Source: Pseudomonadota bacterium (GTDB lineage Bacteria; Pseudomonadota; Gammaproteobacteria; Steroidobacterales; Steroidobacteraceae). From it: DNA of 64,000 nucleotides. Shown here piece after piece: positions 33,387-41,911 of this stretch. The notes below the pieces were generated by a model, which searched no databases, had not been told where the DNA came from, and saw nothing but the letters and a program-made list of their open reading frames with translations. Position numbers and translations under genes: made by a program. The stretch lies in the NCBI GenBank assembly GCA_003242685.1, contig QGVD01000006.1, positions 20,175 to 84,174 on the forward strand. The letters run 5' to 3'. Position 1 is the first letter of the stretch; the number at the start of each line of letters is the position of its first letter.

Positions 33387-36300
33387 ATGGCTCCGTTCCG
33401 CTACCGGGCCGCCGTGCCGTGCCCGCACATCATCTCGCGCTCCGCGAGATCACGGGTCTCGTTCGCCGTCGCTCTGGCGCTGTCCGGAGCGTCGTTCGCT
33501 CAGGCTCCGGATCAGGAGGAACCGGCGCTCAGCGAGATCGTCGTCACCGGCTCGCGCATCCAGCTCACGTCGGGCATGGAGACGCCGACGCCGGTCGCAG
33601 CGCTGAGCGTCGACGAGATCACCAGCATGGCGCCCGGCGCACTGACCGAAGCGATGGTCCAGCTTCCGCAGTTCTACGCGAGCGCCACGGCGGCGACGTT
33701 CAACGGAGCCAACAACAACTTCTTCAGCTCACCGGGCGGCGGCAGCCTGAATCTCCGCGGCATCGGCTCGAAGCGCACGCTGACGCTTCTCGACGGCCGC
33801 CGCGTCGTGTCCGCGAGCATCTACGGCGGTCCCGACATCAACTCCTTTCCAGAGGCGATGCTGAAGTCCATCGAGGCGGTGACGGGCGGCGCGAGCGCCG
33901 CGTACGGCACCGACGCCGTGTCGGGCGTCATCAACTACATCCTCGATACGGAGTTCGAGGGGTTCCGTGCTCACGGTCAGACCGGACAGACGCAGCGCGG
34001 CGACGGCGACACCACGGAGTACTCGTTCGCGCTCGGCCCGCGTCTCGGAGAGCGTGCACACGTGCTGCTCTCCGCCGAGTACTTCCAGCAGGACAGCATC
34101 GAGACGTTCGAAGGGCGCGACTGGTACCAGGGATGGGGCATGCTGCAGGTCGGCTCGGGATCGAGCCCGTCCGATCCGCGGCTCGTTCCGGCGCGTGACG
34201 TCGTCTCTACCGCGGCCTCGTACGACGGCGTGATCATCAGCTGGAACGACGCGAACGGACAGCCGGTGAACGTCCCGGGCTTCGGTCCTTCCATCTTCAA
34301 CAGCGATGGAACGCTCACGCCCTTCACTTTCGGCAGCCTGGTCTCTCAGGCGAGCCGCGCGCATTCACGCACGGGCGGCGGCAGCGGTACGGACAACAAC
34401 TCGGACCGGCCGAACCTGCTCGCCGGCGCAAAGCGCACCAACGCCTTCGGCTACTTCGACTACGACGTCACCGACAATCTGAACCTCTACGTCCAGGGGC
34501 TGTTCAGCGATCAGGAGCTCTGGGCGCCGAACTTCGGCGGCATCTTCTGCCCTGCTTCGGTCGGCTGTCAGGGCAACCAGGGCATCACGATCTTCGCCGA
34601 CAACGCGTTCCTGCCCGCCGACCTGCGTCAGCGCATGGTGGAGAACGGCATCGCCTCGTTCACCATGGGGCGCATCGGGCACAGCTCCGATCTCGCCAGC
34701 GAGTCGTACGTCCGCCAGAGCACACGCATGCGCTCGGCGACGGTCGGCTTCAAGGCGAACGTCGCCTCCGACGGGTTCTTCAACGGCTGGCGCATCGACG
34801 GCTACTACCAGTACGGCGAAACCGATATCGACGCCGCGCAGGAAGGTGGCATCCGCATCGACCGCATCTGGCTCGCGCTCGATGCCGTCGTCGATCCGGC
34901 AACCGGCAACATCGTCTGCAACGCCGCTCTGGCGCCGAACAGCGCGTATCGCGACTGCAAGCCGCTCAATCTCTTCGGCCGCGGCCGCGCCTCGAAGGAA
35001 GCGATCGACTGGGTGACGGGCTTCGATCCCGGCATCGCGGTGACGACCACGCCGTATCTGCCGGGCTATCCTCCCGAGACCTACAGCTACATCGGCGACG
35101 AGCACAAGCACCGGCTGATCGCGATCGAGCAGGAAGTCGTGGAGATCTCCGCGAGCGGCAGGATCGCGGAGGGCTGGGCCGGGCCCATCTCGGCGGCCAT
35201 CGGCGCGCACTATCGCAAGGAGAGCCTCGATCAGAAGGTTCAGGCCTCACAGGGCAATCCATCCGCCGATCCTCTCGATTTCAACGTGGTGCCCGGTAAC
35301 GATCCCGAGCTCAGAATCCGTGGCGTGCCGGGCGGAGCCCGGAACAACTCCGTGGAGATCCAGTTCTCCAAGGTGCCGTTCGCGCGCGGCGAGTACGACA
35401 TCAAGGAGATCTTCACCGAGACCCTGGTGCCGCTATGGAGCGGCTCGCGCTGGCTCGAGCAGCTCAACTTCAACGGCGCGCTGCGCTGGGCCGATTACGC
35501 GGGAAGCGGCACGATCTGGACCTACAAGGCCGGTCTCGATGCCACGTTCACCGATTCGTTCCGGCTGCGCGGCACCTACTCGCGCGACGTGCGCGCCGCG
35601 AACCTCGGCGAGCGTTTCGACCGCACGGGCGGCGCCGGCTCGGTACGCGATCCGCGCAAACTCGCGGATGCGCCGAACGTGCCCGTGACACTCGTCCAGG
35701 GGGGCAATCCCCAAGTCGACCCCGAAGAGGCCGACACGTACACCGTCGGATTCGTATACCGGCCGCAGTGGCTGCCCGGCTTCGACCTCTCCGTCGACTG
35801 GCTGAGCGTCGACGTCTCGGGCTCCATCGAGCAGTTCACCGCCCAGCAGATCGTCGATGCCTGCTACATCCAGGGCGATCAGGATCAGTGCGCCAACATC
35901 CTTCTGGACGCCAACGGCGAGTTCAATCTCATCAATCAGACGTTCCAGAACGTGTCGAAGGCCAGGATCAGCGGCATCGACTTCGAGATCGGCTACTCGC
36001 GGCCGGTGAACATCCTCGGCGGCGGTGAACGGCTCGGCGTGCGAGTGTTCGCGAGCTACCTGCAGGAGAACTCCACGACCAACTCCGCGGGCATCAAGAC
36101 CGACCGCGCCGGACAGGTAAACGTCTTCGCGCTGCCGGAGTGGAAGGCGACGGCCAGCATCAGCTACAGCCGCGGACCGTTCCGCAGCTTCCTGCAGCTC
36201 CGCTACATCGGTGAAGGCGTGTACGACACGCAGAACGGCATCGGCACCAACAACTGGATCGTGGCCGACAACGACATCGGGTCGATCACCTACGTCGACG

Positions 36301-36494
36301 CCAGGATCTCCTGGGACATGAGCTTCGGTAACGGCACGCTCGAGCTCTTCGGCAACGTCACCAATCTCTTCGACCGCGATCCGCCGATCATTCCCTCGTA
36401 CAGCCCCGCCGTCGCGGCACCCGCGCAGTACAACGCGGGACTGTACGACGTCATCGGCAGGCGCTTCGTCGTAGGCGCGAACCTGCGATTCTGA
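33387..36494 (+). CDS. TonB-dependent outer-membrane receptor (1035 aa)
   Basis: Imports an unidentified large substrate across the outer membrane. After a signal region (FAVALALSGASFAQAP) comes the plug-domain start EIVVTGSRI. Plug motifs SLNLRGIGSKRTLTLLDGRR and TGGASAAYGTDAVSGVINYI follow, then a long beta-barrel with aromatic strand ends, finishing VVGANLRF. GGGGGGAATCG precedes the ATG. No STN domain is seen. It follows a LysR gene and precedes an NTF2-like protein and an SDR, which suggests uptake coupled to catabolism; the ligand cannot be inferred. Confidence 0.95.
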   Translation: MAPFRYRAAVPCPHIISRSARSRVSFAVALALSGASFAQAPDQEEPALSEIVVTGSRIQLTSGMETPTPVAALSVDEITSMAPGALTEAMVQLPQFYASATAATFNGANNNFFSSPGGGSLNLRGIGSKRTLTLLDGRRVVSASIYGGPDINSFPEAMLKSIEAVTGGASAAYGTDAVSGVINYILDTEFEGFRAHGQTGQTQRGDGDTTEYSFALGPRLGERAHVLLSAEYFQQDSIETFEGRDWYQGWGMLQVGSGSSPSDPRLVPARDVVSTAASYDGVIISWNDANGQPVNVPGFGPSIFNSDGTLTPFTFGSLVSQASRAHSRTGGGSGTDNNSDRPNLLAGAKRTNAFGYFDYDVTDNLNLYVQGLFSDQELWAPNFGGIFCPASVGCQGNQGITIFADNAFLPADLRQRMVENGIASFTMGRIGHSSDLASESYVRQSTRMRSATVGFKANVASDGFFNGWRIDGYYQYGETDIDAAQEGGIRIDRIWLALDAVVDPATGNIVCNAALAPNSAYRDCKPLNLFGRGRASKEAIDWVTGFDPGIAVTTTPYLPGYPPETYSYIGDEHKHRLIAIEQEVVEISASGRIAEGWAGPISAAIGAHYRKESLDQKVQASQGNPSADPLDFNVVPGNDPELRIRGVPGGARNNSVEIQFSKVPFARGEYDIKEIFTETLVPLWSGSRWLEQLNFNGALRWADYAGSGTIWTYKAGLDATFTDSFRLRGTYSRDVRAANLGERFDRTGGAGSVRDPRKLADAPNVPVTLVQGGNPQVDPEEADTYTVGFVYRPQWLPGFDLSVDWLSVDVSGSIEQFTAQQIVDACYIQGDQDQCANILLDANGEFNLINQTFQNVSKARISGIDFEIGYSRPVNILGGGERLGVRVFASYLQENSTTNSAGIKTDRAGQVNVFALPEWKATASISYSRGPFRSFLQLRYIGEGVYDTQNGIGTNNWIVADNDIGSITYVDARISWDMSFGNGTLELFGNVTNLFDRDPPIIPSYSPAVAAPAQYNAGLYDVIGRRFVVGANLRF

Positions 36495-36508
36495 GGGGGG
36501 AAGCGGAA

Positions 36509-36544
36509 CCCGGCGCGGTCGCTCACCTCCGGCACCGCGCCGGG
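36509..36544 (+). terminator. Terminator-like hairpin after the TonB receptor
   Basis: CCCGGCGCGGT (36509-36519) pairs perfectly with ACCGCGCCGGG (36534-36544), an 11-bp stem with a 14-base loop starting 14 bases after the receptor stop. No T-run follows. It would isolate the receptor mRNA from the genes downstream. The remaining ~245 bases to 36790 show no gene. Confidence 0.65.
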
Positions 36545-36790
36545 GCATCCGCTCCTCGCACGTCTCTCTCGCGCCGCGCGGCGGCGGCACTCCTCTCCCG
36601 GCCGCCCGCCTGCGGCGCGAGTCTTTTCTTTCGAGCGGCACGAAAGAAGCGGCGGCGTGTGATCGAGGCGCAGTCGTCGTCGCACCGGGTGCGCCCGGAC
36701 CGCGTCTGCGCCGGGTATGCGGTCGCCGGTCGAGGCGGTAGACTCCCGTCGGCTTTCCGCCTCCTTCGTGAACCGGCATGGGGAATTGAG

Positions 36791-37405
36791 ATGAATCGAT
36801 TCGAACGCGCCATCTACGAATGCATGAGGCCCACCGCCGAGCTCCTCGAGCGGACGACGAATCCGCTGCACCGGGCGATCCTCCTCAACTTCTGGCGGCA
36901 CGTGCACCTCGAGGGGGCCGGTGAGTTCGAGGCGATCGTGGCGCCCGACATGATGGTCGATCATCCCGTCTATCGCGTGACCTGGGGCGCCAACCCCACC
37001 GTCATCGAGGGCAAGGAAGGCGTGCTCGCGTTCTACCGCAGCGTCGGCGATGCGGTGCTGTGGCACTCCGACGATCGCCTCGCGGTCGCGGACTGGGGAA
37101 TCTGCGACGAGATCACCTTCCATCAGCTCGCGAAGGGCGCGGACCTCCGCGCGCTCGGCTACGATGTCGAGCATCCCGATCGCATCTACCACGTCTACAG
37201 CCGCCAGGCGTTCATCTGGCCGTACGACGAGAAGGCGCGCCTGGCCGGCGAGCACCTCTACGAAGACAAGACGAGCCTTCGCATCGAGGAGGTGGATCCT
37301 TCGGAAGCCATCACGCCTGCACGGGTGCGCGAGATCCACCGCGAGCTCCTCGCGAAGCTCGAAGCCGAGCGCGGACCGAATTTCTGGGTGCTCGGCAGGG
37401 CCTGA
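36791..37405 (+). CDS. NTF2-like (SnoaL-type) fold protein
   Basis: The 204-residue product looks like the NTF2/SnoaL alpha-beta barrel fold. Helical N-terminus, then FWRHVHLEGAGEFEAIVAPD, HPVYRVTWGANPTVIEGKEG and VLAFYRSVGDAVLWHSDDRL, with a later beta region HRI-like IYHVYSRQAFIWPYD. Such proteins are small cyclases, isomerases or binding proteins in catabolic clusters; no catalytic residue can be named here. The start is chosen at the ATG after GGGGAATTGAG. The SDR gene follows by 98 bases. Confidence 0.6.
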   Translation: MNRFERAIYECMRPTAELLERTTNPLHRAILLNFWRHVHLEGAGEFEAIVAPDMMVDHPVYRVTWGANPTVIEGKEGVLAFYRSVGDAVLWHSDDRLAVADWGICDEITFHQLAKGADLRALGYDVEHPDRIYHVYSRQAFIWPYDEKARLAGEHLYEDKTSLRIEEVDPSEAITPARVREIHRELLAKLEAERGPNFWVLGRA

Positions 37406-37503
37406 TCGATCGGGCCGCGCCTTCGCGGTCGCGTGGCCCCGCTGCCGCATGCCCGACGGCGGGTGCCGCGACGATCCCATCGCAGGAACGAGAGTGAGCG
37501 GCG

Positions 37504-38382
37504 ATGAAGAACCTGAGCGGCAGGGTCGCATTCATTACGGGAGGGGCAAGCGGCATAGGGCTCGGCATCGCCGGCGCCCTCGTCGATGCGGGCATGAAGG
37601 TCGTGCTCGCCGATCTGCGCCAGGACCATATCGACGAGGCGCTCGCCGGTTTCGAGCGGCAGGGGCGCCGGCAGAGCGTGCATGCGATCCGACTCGACGT
37701 GACCGACCGGGCCGCAATGGCAGCCGCCGCCGATGAAACCGAGCGCGTGTTCGGCAAGGTGCACGTGCTCGTGAACAACGCCGGCGTCGGCATCCAGGGA
37801 CCCTTCAGGGGAATCACGTACGAGGACTGGGATTTCGGCCTTGCGGTCAATCTCGGCGGTGTCGTGAACGGTCTGCAGACCTTCCTGCCCCGCATCCGCT
37901 CGCACGGCGAAGGGGGACACATCGTCAACACCGCCTCGCTCGCCGCGCTGGTTCCGATGCCTGCGCAGTTCGTCGTCTACGTCGCTGCGAAGTCCGCGGT
38001 GATCGCGATCTCGGAGACCATCCGCGGTGAGCTCGCGCAGGAAGGCATCGGCGTCTCCGTGCTCTGCCCGGGCCCCGTCCGGACGAACATCCACGAGGTC
38101 GCGAAGAACCGTCCCGGGAAGTTCGGCGTCGGCGAGGCATTCCGGCAGGCCGAGCAGTCGGGCGCGACGCAGGTGCCCTTCCCGAGCATGATGGAGCCGT
38201 CGGAGGTCGGAAAGCTCGTCCTCAGAGCGATTCAGAACGACGAGCTGTACGTCATCACTCACGGTGAATGGCGTCCGATGGTGGAAGCGCGTCTCGCCGC
38301 GATTCTCGCGGCGATGCCGACGAAGCTCGACCCGGCGCTGGTCGCGATGCTGCAGGGACGGCAGGCAGAGGGAGGCAAGTGA
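37504..38382 (+). CDS. Short-chain dehydrogenase/reductase (SDR)
   Basis: NAD(P)-dependent alcohol/ketone oxidoreductase. The 292-residue protein has the cofactor motif FITGGASGIGLGIAGAL (TGGASGIG at about 12-19) and VHVLVNNAGVGIQGPF. The active-site Ser is in IVNTASLAALVP and the catalytic pair in VVYVAAKSAVIAISE (YxxxK). The C-terminus has LRAIQNDELYVITHGEWRPM, a tail also found in the broken copy just downstream and in the SDR at 63277. An early Asp-Leu-Arg after the second strand (VLADLRQ) suggests NAD over NADP. Confidence 0.94.
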   Translation: MKNLSGRVAFITGGASGIGLGIAGALVDAGMKVVLADLRQDHIDEALAGFERQGRRQSVHAIRLDVTDRAAMAAAADETERVFGKVHVLVNNAGVGIQGPFRGITYEDWDFGLAVNLGGVVNGLQTFLPRIRSHGEGGHIVNTASLAALVPMPAQFVVYVAAKSAVIAISETIRGELAQEGIGVSVLCPGPVRTNIHEVAKNRPGKFGVGEAFRQAEQSGATQVPFPSMMEPSEVGKLVLRAIQNDELYVITHGEWRPMVEARLAAILAAMPTKLDPALVAMLQGRQAEGGK

Positions 38383-38383
38383 G

Positions 38384-38673
38384 ATGAGGATCTTCGCGGG
38401 TCGCGTCGCGTTCGTGACGGGGCGGCGCGAGCGGGATCGGCTTCGGGCTCGTGCGGAACTTCCTCGAGCTCGGCAGGATGGTGGTCGAGGGCATTCGCAA
38501 CAACGCGCCGTACATCCTCACTCACGCGGAGTTCCGCAACGAGGTGCGCGAGCTCTGGGAGATGATGGACGCCGCGTTCCCTCGCGATCAGGTCGTCCCG
38601 CCCGAGCGCGCGGCGTTCGAGGAAAACCGGCGCGATGGTGAGGCAGCTGCGCTCACTGCCGGTCAAGGACTGA
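38384..38673 (+). pseudogene. Broken SDR: N-terminus fused to C-terminus with frameshifts
   Basis: Starting one base after the intact SDR stop, ATG begins MRIFAGRVAFVTG. The frame then slips: GGG where GG is expected turns G-G-A-S-G-I-G into nonsense. The next frame resumes ASGIGFGLVRNFLELG and runs directly into RMVVEGIRNNAPYILTHAEF and EVRELWEMMDAAFP, the SDR C-terminal tail. About 180 central residues, including NNAG and YxxxK, are missing. A further shift would allow an end at LRSLPVKD-stop (38671-38673). It cannot be a working SDR. A sequencing error could explain one shift but not the deletion. Confidence 0.85.
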
Positions 38674-38680
38674 TCGCGAC

Positions 38681-39481
38681 TCAGGATTCCGCCGGCGCCG
38701 TCGCGATGGATACCAGGAGCTCGAACAGCGCATCGGGCGCCGTGATGTGCGGGGAGTGGCTGGCGTCGATCTCCCGCACGTCCCACCCTTCGCGTCGTGC
38801 GCGCTCCGCGAAGGGCCTGAAGGTATCCTCGGGCGTCGTGCGCTTGCAGTAGATGTAGGCCCGCGGCACGCGAGGCTCGCCGTTGCGAAGTCGCAGCGGT
38901 GTCTCGAACGTCCGGATGGGCTGCGGAATGCGCAGCGGGGCGATCCACGCGAGATCTTCCGGCGACGTATCCGGAGGCGAGGGATTCGGCGGAACGCGCC
39001 AGCCGTCTACGGTCTTCGCCGCGGCGCGCATGCGATCGGCGGAACCGGGAGGCAGGAGATCGACCAGCGCCTGGCCGTCCCTCGGAACGAAGGCATCCAG
39101 GTAAATGAGCTTCGAGACGAGCTCCGGCACGCGGTCCACGACGCCGGTGGCAACCATGCCGCCGTAGCTGTGTCCGATCAGCACGAGATCGCGCAGCCCC
39201 TCGTACTTGATGACACCCAGCACGTCCTGGATGTGCGTTTCGAGATCGATGTCCGGGCTCGCAAGGTGCTCACGCTCGCCGATGCCCGTGTAGGTCGGAG
39301 TGATGAGCCGATGCCCGGCCGCCGCCATCAGCGGGCGCATCTTCCTCCAGGACCATCCCCCGGACCACGCGCCGTGCGCCACCAGAAACGTGATCGGACG
39401 CGACGCTGTCGCCGCGCGGGTCTCGATGCCGGCGACGGCGAGTCCGGCAGCGCTCAGTTTCAGGAACTTCCGGCGTTCCAC
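38681..39481 (-). CDS. Tat-exported alpha/beta hydrolase
   Basis: An esterase or amidase-type hydrolase. The 266-residue protein begins with a Tat signal (ERRKFLKLSAAGLAVAGIE). It has the oxyanion-hole region FLVAHGAWSGGWSWRKM, the nucleophile elbow LVLIGHSYGGMVATG (Ser about 105) and the likely catalytic His in IDASHSPHITAPD. It resembles the plant-like methylesterase group of alpha/beta hydrolases. I start at GTG 39481 because GAGGGGGAAC lies just upstream and it begins the Tat motif; upstream in-frame ATGs would bury the signal. Confidence 0.88.
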   Translation of the reverse strand: MERRKFLKLSAAGLAVAGIETRAATASRPITFLVAHGAWSGGWSWRKMRPLMAAAGHRLITPTYTGIGEREHLASPDIDLETHIQDVLGVIKYEGLRDLVLIGHSYGGMVATGVVDRVPELVSKLIYLDAFVPRDGQALVDLLPPGSADRMRAAAKTVDGWRVPPNPSPPDTSPEDLAWIAPLRIPQPIRTFETPLRLRNGEPRVPRAYIYCKRTTPEDTFRPFAERARREGWDVREIDASHSPHITAPDALFELLVSIATAPAES

Positions 39482-39628
39482 GATCGTTCCCCCTCTTTTT
39501 CTCGCATGGTAGCCCATCCGTACGGCCATGGTGCCGCGGCATGCGCCGGCACGCGAACTTCTCTAGAATCGCCCTGATCCTGTCCGGGCCGCCCGCCCGC
39601 TCCACTTGCGTCACAAGGTAGCTTTCGC

Positions 39629-40897
39629 ATGCGCATACGGACGACGCCCACTCTTCTTTCTTACGCGCTCTCTCTCACCGTTCTCGCCGCCTGCTCGAGC
39701 GAGCAGACGCCGAGCGGAGCACCTCCCGCAGCCAACGCCGCACCGGCCACGCAGAATGCACCGCTCGAGACCCGCCCGCCGAACGGTGTCGACTTCAAGC
39801 CGGCGTTCGAGGGCCAGACGCGCGCGCCAGGCCTTTCGAGCAACATCGAGCTCGACGTTCAGGTCGTCGCCGAAGGGCTCGAGAGCCCCTGGGCATTCGA
39901 GTTCCTGCCCGATGGCCGGATGCTCGTGACGGAGCGTCCCGGAAGGCTCCGCATCGTCGGCACCGACGGCAAGCTGTCCGAGCCGGTCAAGGGTCTGCCG
40001 AACGTGCTGTTCGAGGGCCAGGGTGGCCTCCTCGACGTGGCGCTCGATCCGCAGTTCGAGACCAACCGCACGATCTACTGGTCGTACGCCGAACCCCGCA
40101 AGGACGGCAACGGTACGACGCTGGCCAAGGGCGTGCTGAAGGAAGACGCGAACGGTGCGAGCGTCGAGAACGTGCAGATCATCTTCCGGCAGATGCCCTC
40201 GGCGAACTCCACCTTCCACTTCGGCTCGCGCATCGTGTTCGCGCCGGACGGCACGCTGTTCCTCACGCTCGGTGAGCGTGCGTTCCCTCCGTATCAGATG
40301 GAATCGCAGAACATCGACAGCCATCTCGGCAAGGTCGTGCGCATCAATCCCGACGGCAGCGTGCCGAAGGACAATCCGTTCGTCGGTCGCCAGGACGCGA
40401 AACCGGAAATCTGGTCCTATGGTCATCGCAACATCCAGGCGGCGGCGCTCGACCTTCAGGGCCGGCTGTGGACGATCGAGCACGGTCCGCGCGGCGGCGA
40501 CGAGCTGAACCGCCCCGAGCCCGGCAAGAACTACGGCTGGCCGATCATCACCTACGGCATCGACTATCCGGGGGACAAGATCGGGGAAGGCATCACGGCG
40601 AAGGAAGGCATGGAGCAGCCCGTGTACTACTGGGATCCGGTCATCGCGCCTTCCGGCATGATCTTCTACGACGGCGAGATGTTCCCCGAGTGGAAGGGCG
40701 ACCTCTTCGTCGGCGGCCTCGGCAGCATGAAGCTCGTGCGTCTGAAGCTCGAGAACGACCGTGTGGTCGGCGAGGAGTGGCTGCTGCAGGACCGCGGCTC
40801 GCGCATCCGGGACGTGAAACAGGGTCCCGACGGCGCGATCTACGTGCTCGCAGAAGGCCCGAAGCCGGCGATCATGAGGATCGCTCGACGGAGCTGA
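39629..40897 (+). CDS. PQQ-dependent aldose/sorbosone dehydrogenase-like lipoprotein
   Basis: A soluble-glucose-dehydrogenase-type beta-propeller that oxidises aldoses or similar substrates, normally with PQQ. The 422-residue protein is a lipoprotein (lipobox LAAC, Cys22). It has the family motifs GLESPWAFEFLPDGRMLVTE, GGLLDVALDPQFETNRTIYW, IWSYGHRNIQAAALDLQGRL and EHGPRGGDELNRPEPGKNYG. AAGGTAG precedes the ATG. No pqq biosynthesis gene is in the window. The gene downstream may share its transcript. Confidence 0.92.
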   Translation: MRIRTTPTLLSYALSLTVLAACSSEQTPSGAPPAANAAPATQNAPLETRPPNGVDFKPAFEGQTRAPGLSSNIELDVQVVAEGLESPWAFEFLPDGRMLVTERPGRLRIVGTDGKLSEPVKGLPNVLFEGQGGLLDVALDPQFETNRTIYWSYAEPRKDGNGTTLAKGVLKEDANGASVENVQIIFRQMPSANSTFHFGSRIVFAPDGTLFLTLGERAFPPYQMESQNIDSHLGKVVRINPDGSVPKDNPFVGRQDAKPEIWSYGHRNIQAAALDLQGRLWTIEHGPRGGDELNRPEPGKNYGWPIITYGIDYPGDKIGEGITAKEGMEQPVYYWDPVIAPSGMIFYDGEMFPEWKGDLFVGGLGSMKLVRLKLENDRVVGEEWLLQDRGSRIRDVKQGPDGAIYVLAEGPKPAIMRIARRS

Positions 40898-40949
40898 ACG
40901 CCGAACGGAGTTTCGGACCGCGACGCCGATCGCAGCGTGAGGGATCACG

Positions 40950-41828
40950 ATGCAGACGCGCGTCGAGAACCGGACTCGATCACGCAGACGGAGAACGGCC
41001 CGCGGTGGCGTGCTCGCGCTCGCCGCGGGCCTTCTTGCCTTCTGCGTCGCCGCTCACGCTCAGCGCGAATTCCGCGTGTACGAGAGCTTCGAAGGCTACG
41101 ACTCCGCCGACGAGCTGCCGCCCGACTGGAACGTGCCCGGTGAGCTCGTCATCGGCCGTCTGATGTATCCCTCCTCGCGCTTCGGCTTCTTCGGCCGCGG
41201 CGACTGGAGAAAAGGCGGAACGAGCTGGGCCGTCGACTATCCACGCGGTGAGCGCACGCTCGCGCGGATCCTCCGGCGCCTCACGCGCATCGACGTGCGC
41301 TCCGTCGAGCAGCCGGTGAACCTCGACGACGGAGACGACGTGACCCACTGGCCTTTCCTCATCGTGGGTCTCGCCGGTTACTGGGAGCTCACGGACTCGC
41401 AGGTGGCGCGCCTCCGGGAGTATCTGCTCTCCGGCGGCTTCCTGTTCTGCGACAGCTTCTTCGGCTCCGACTCCTGGTACGGCTTCGAGCAGGGCATCCG
41501 GCGCGTCTTTCCGGACCGCCCGATCGTCGACCTGCCGCCCGATCATCCCGTGTTCAACATCGTCTACGACCTGCGCGAGATGCCGACGACGCAGATCCCG
41601 AACATGAACTCTCTCATGGCGGGCGGCGGCGGATGGCTCGGCGACGGGACCGTGCCGCGCTGGCGCGGGATCATGGACGACAACGGCCGGCTGATGGTCC
41701 TCATCGCCTTCAACAACGACGTGGCCGACTCCTGGCAGTGGGCCGACGACCCGCGCTATCCCGCGGAAAGCGCCAATCTGGGCCTGCGCATGGGCGTCAA
41801 CATCATCGTCTACGCAATGACGCACTGA
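40950..41828 (+). CDS. Exported DUF4159-family protein
   Basis: The 292-residue protein has a basic N-terminus and Sec signal (GVLALAAGLLAFCVAAHAQ), then a DUF4159 domain: GRLMYPSSRFGFFGRGDWRK, then THWPFLIVGLAGYWELTDSQ, LREYLLSGGFLFCDSFFGSD, and LMVLIAFNNDVADSWQW. The domain resembles a glutamine-amidotransferase-like or ThuA-like fold; its function is not known. GTGAGGGATC precedes the ATG. It follows the sugar dehydrogenase by 52 bases and ends at a strong hairpin. Confidence 0.88.
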   Translation: MQTRVENRTRSRRRRTARGGVLALAAGLLAFCVAAHAQREFRVYESFEGYDSADELPPDWNVPGELVIGRLMYPSSRFGFFGRGDWRKGGTSWAVDYPRGERTLARILRRLTRIDVRSVEQPVNLDDGDDVTHWPFLIVGLAGYWELTDSQVARLREYLLSGGFLFCDSFFGSDSWYGFEQGIRRVFPDRPIVDLPPDHPVFNIVYDLREMPTTQIPNMNSLMAGGGGWLGDGTVPRWRGIMDDNGRLMVLIAFNNDVADSWQWADDPRYPAESANLGLRMGVNIIVYAMTH

Positions 41829-41829
41829 A

Positions 41830-41850
41830 CGCGGCGTACACCACGCCGCG
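41830..41850 (+). terminator. Hairpin after the DUF4159 gene
   Basis: CGCGGCGT (41830-41837) and ACGCCGCG (41843-41850) make a perfect 8-bp stem with a 5-base loop, starting 2 bases after the stop codon. No T-run follows. It lies between two convergent genes. Confidence 0.55.
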
Positions 41851-41911
41851 AGCTTCGCACTCCGCTCACGGAAAGTGGACCTTGCGATCGCGGAAAGCGG
41901 TGGAGCGCGAG

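Noticed and set aside
38384..38641. Reading the second SDR start as a small intact protein
   Set aside because: In frame it becomes an Arg-rich nonsense peptide after MRIFAGRVAFVTG, whereas shifting one base restores SDR sequence, so it is a broken gene.
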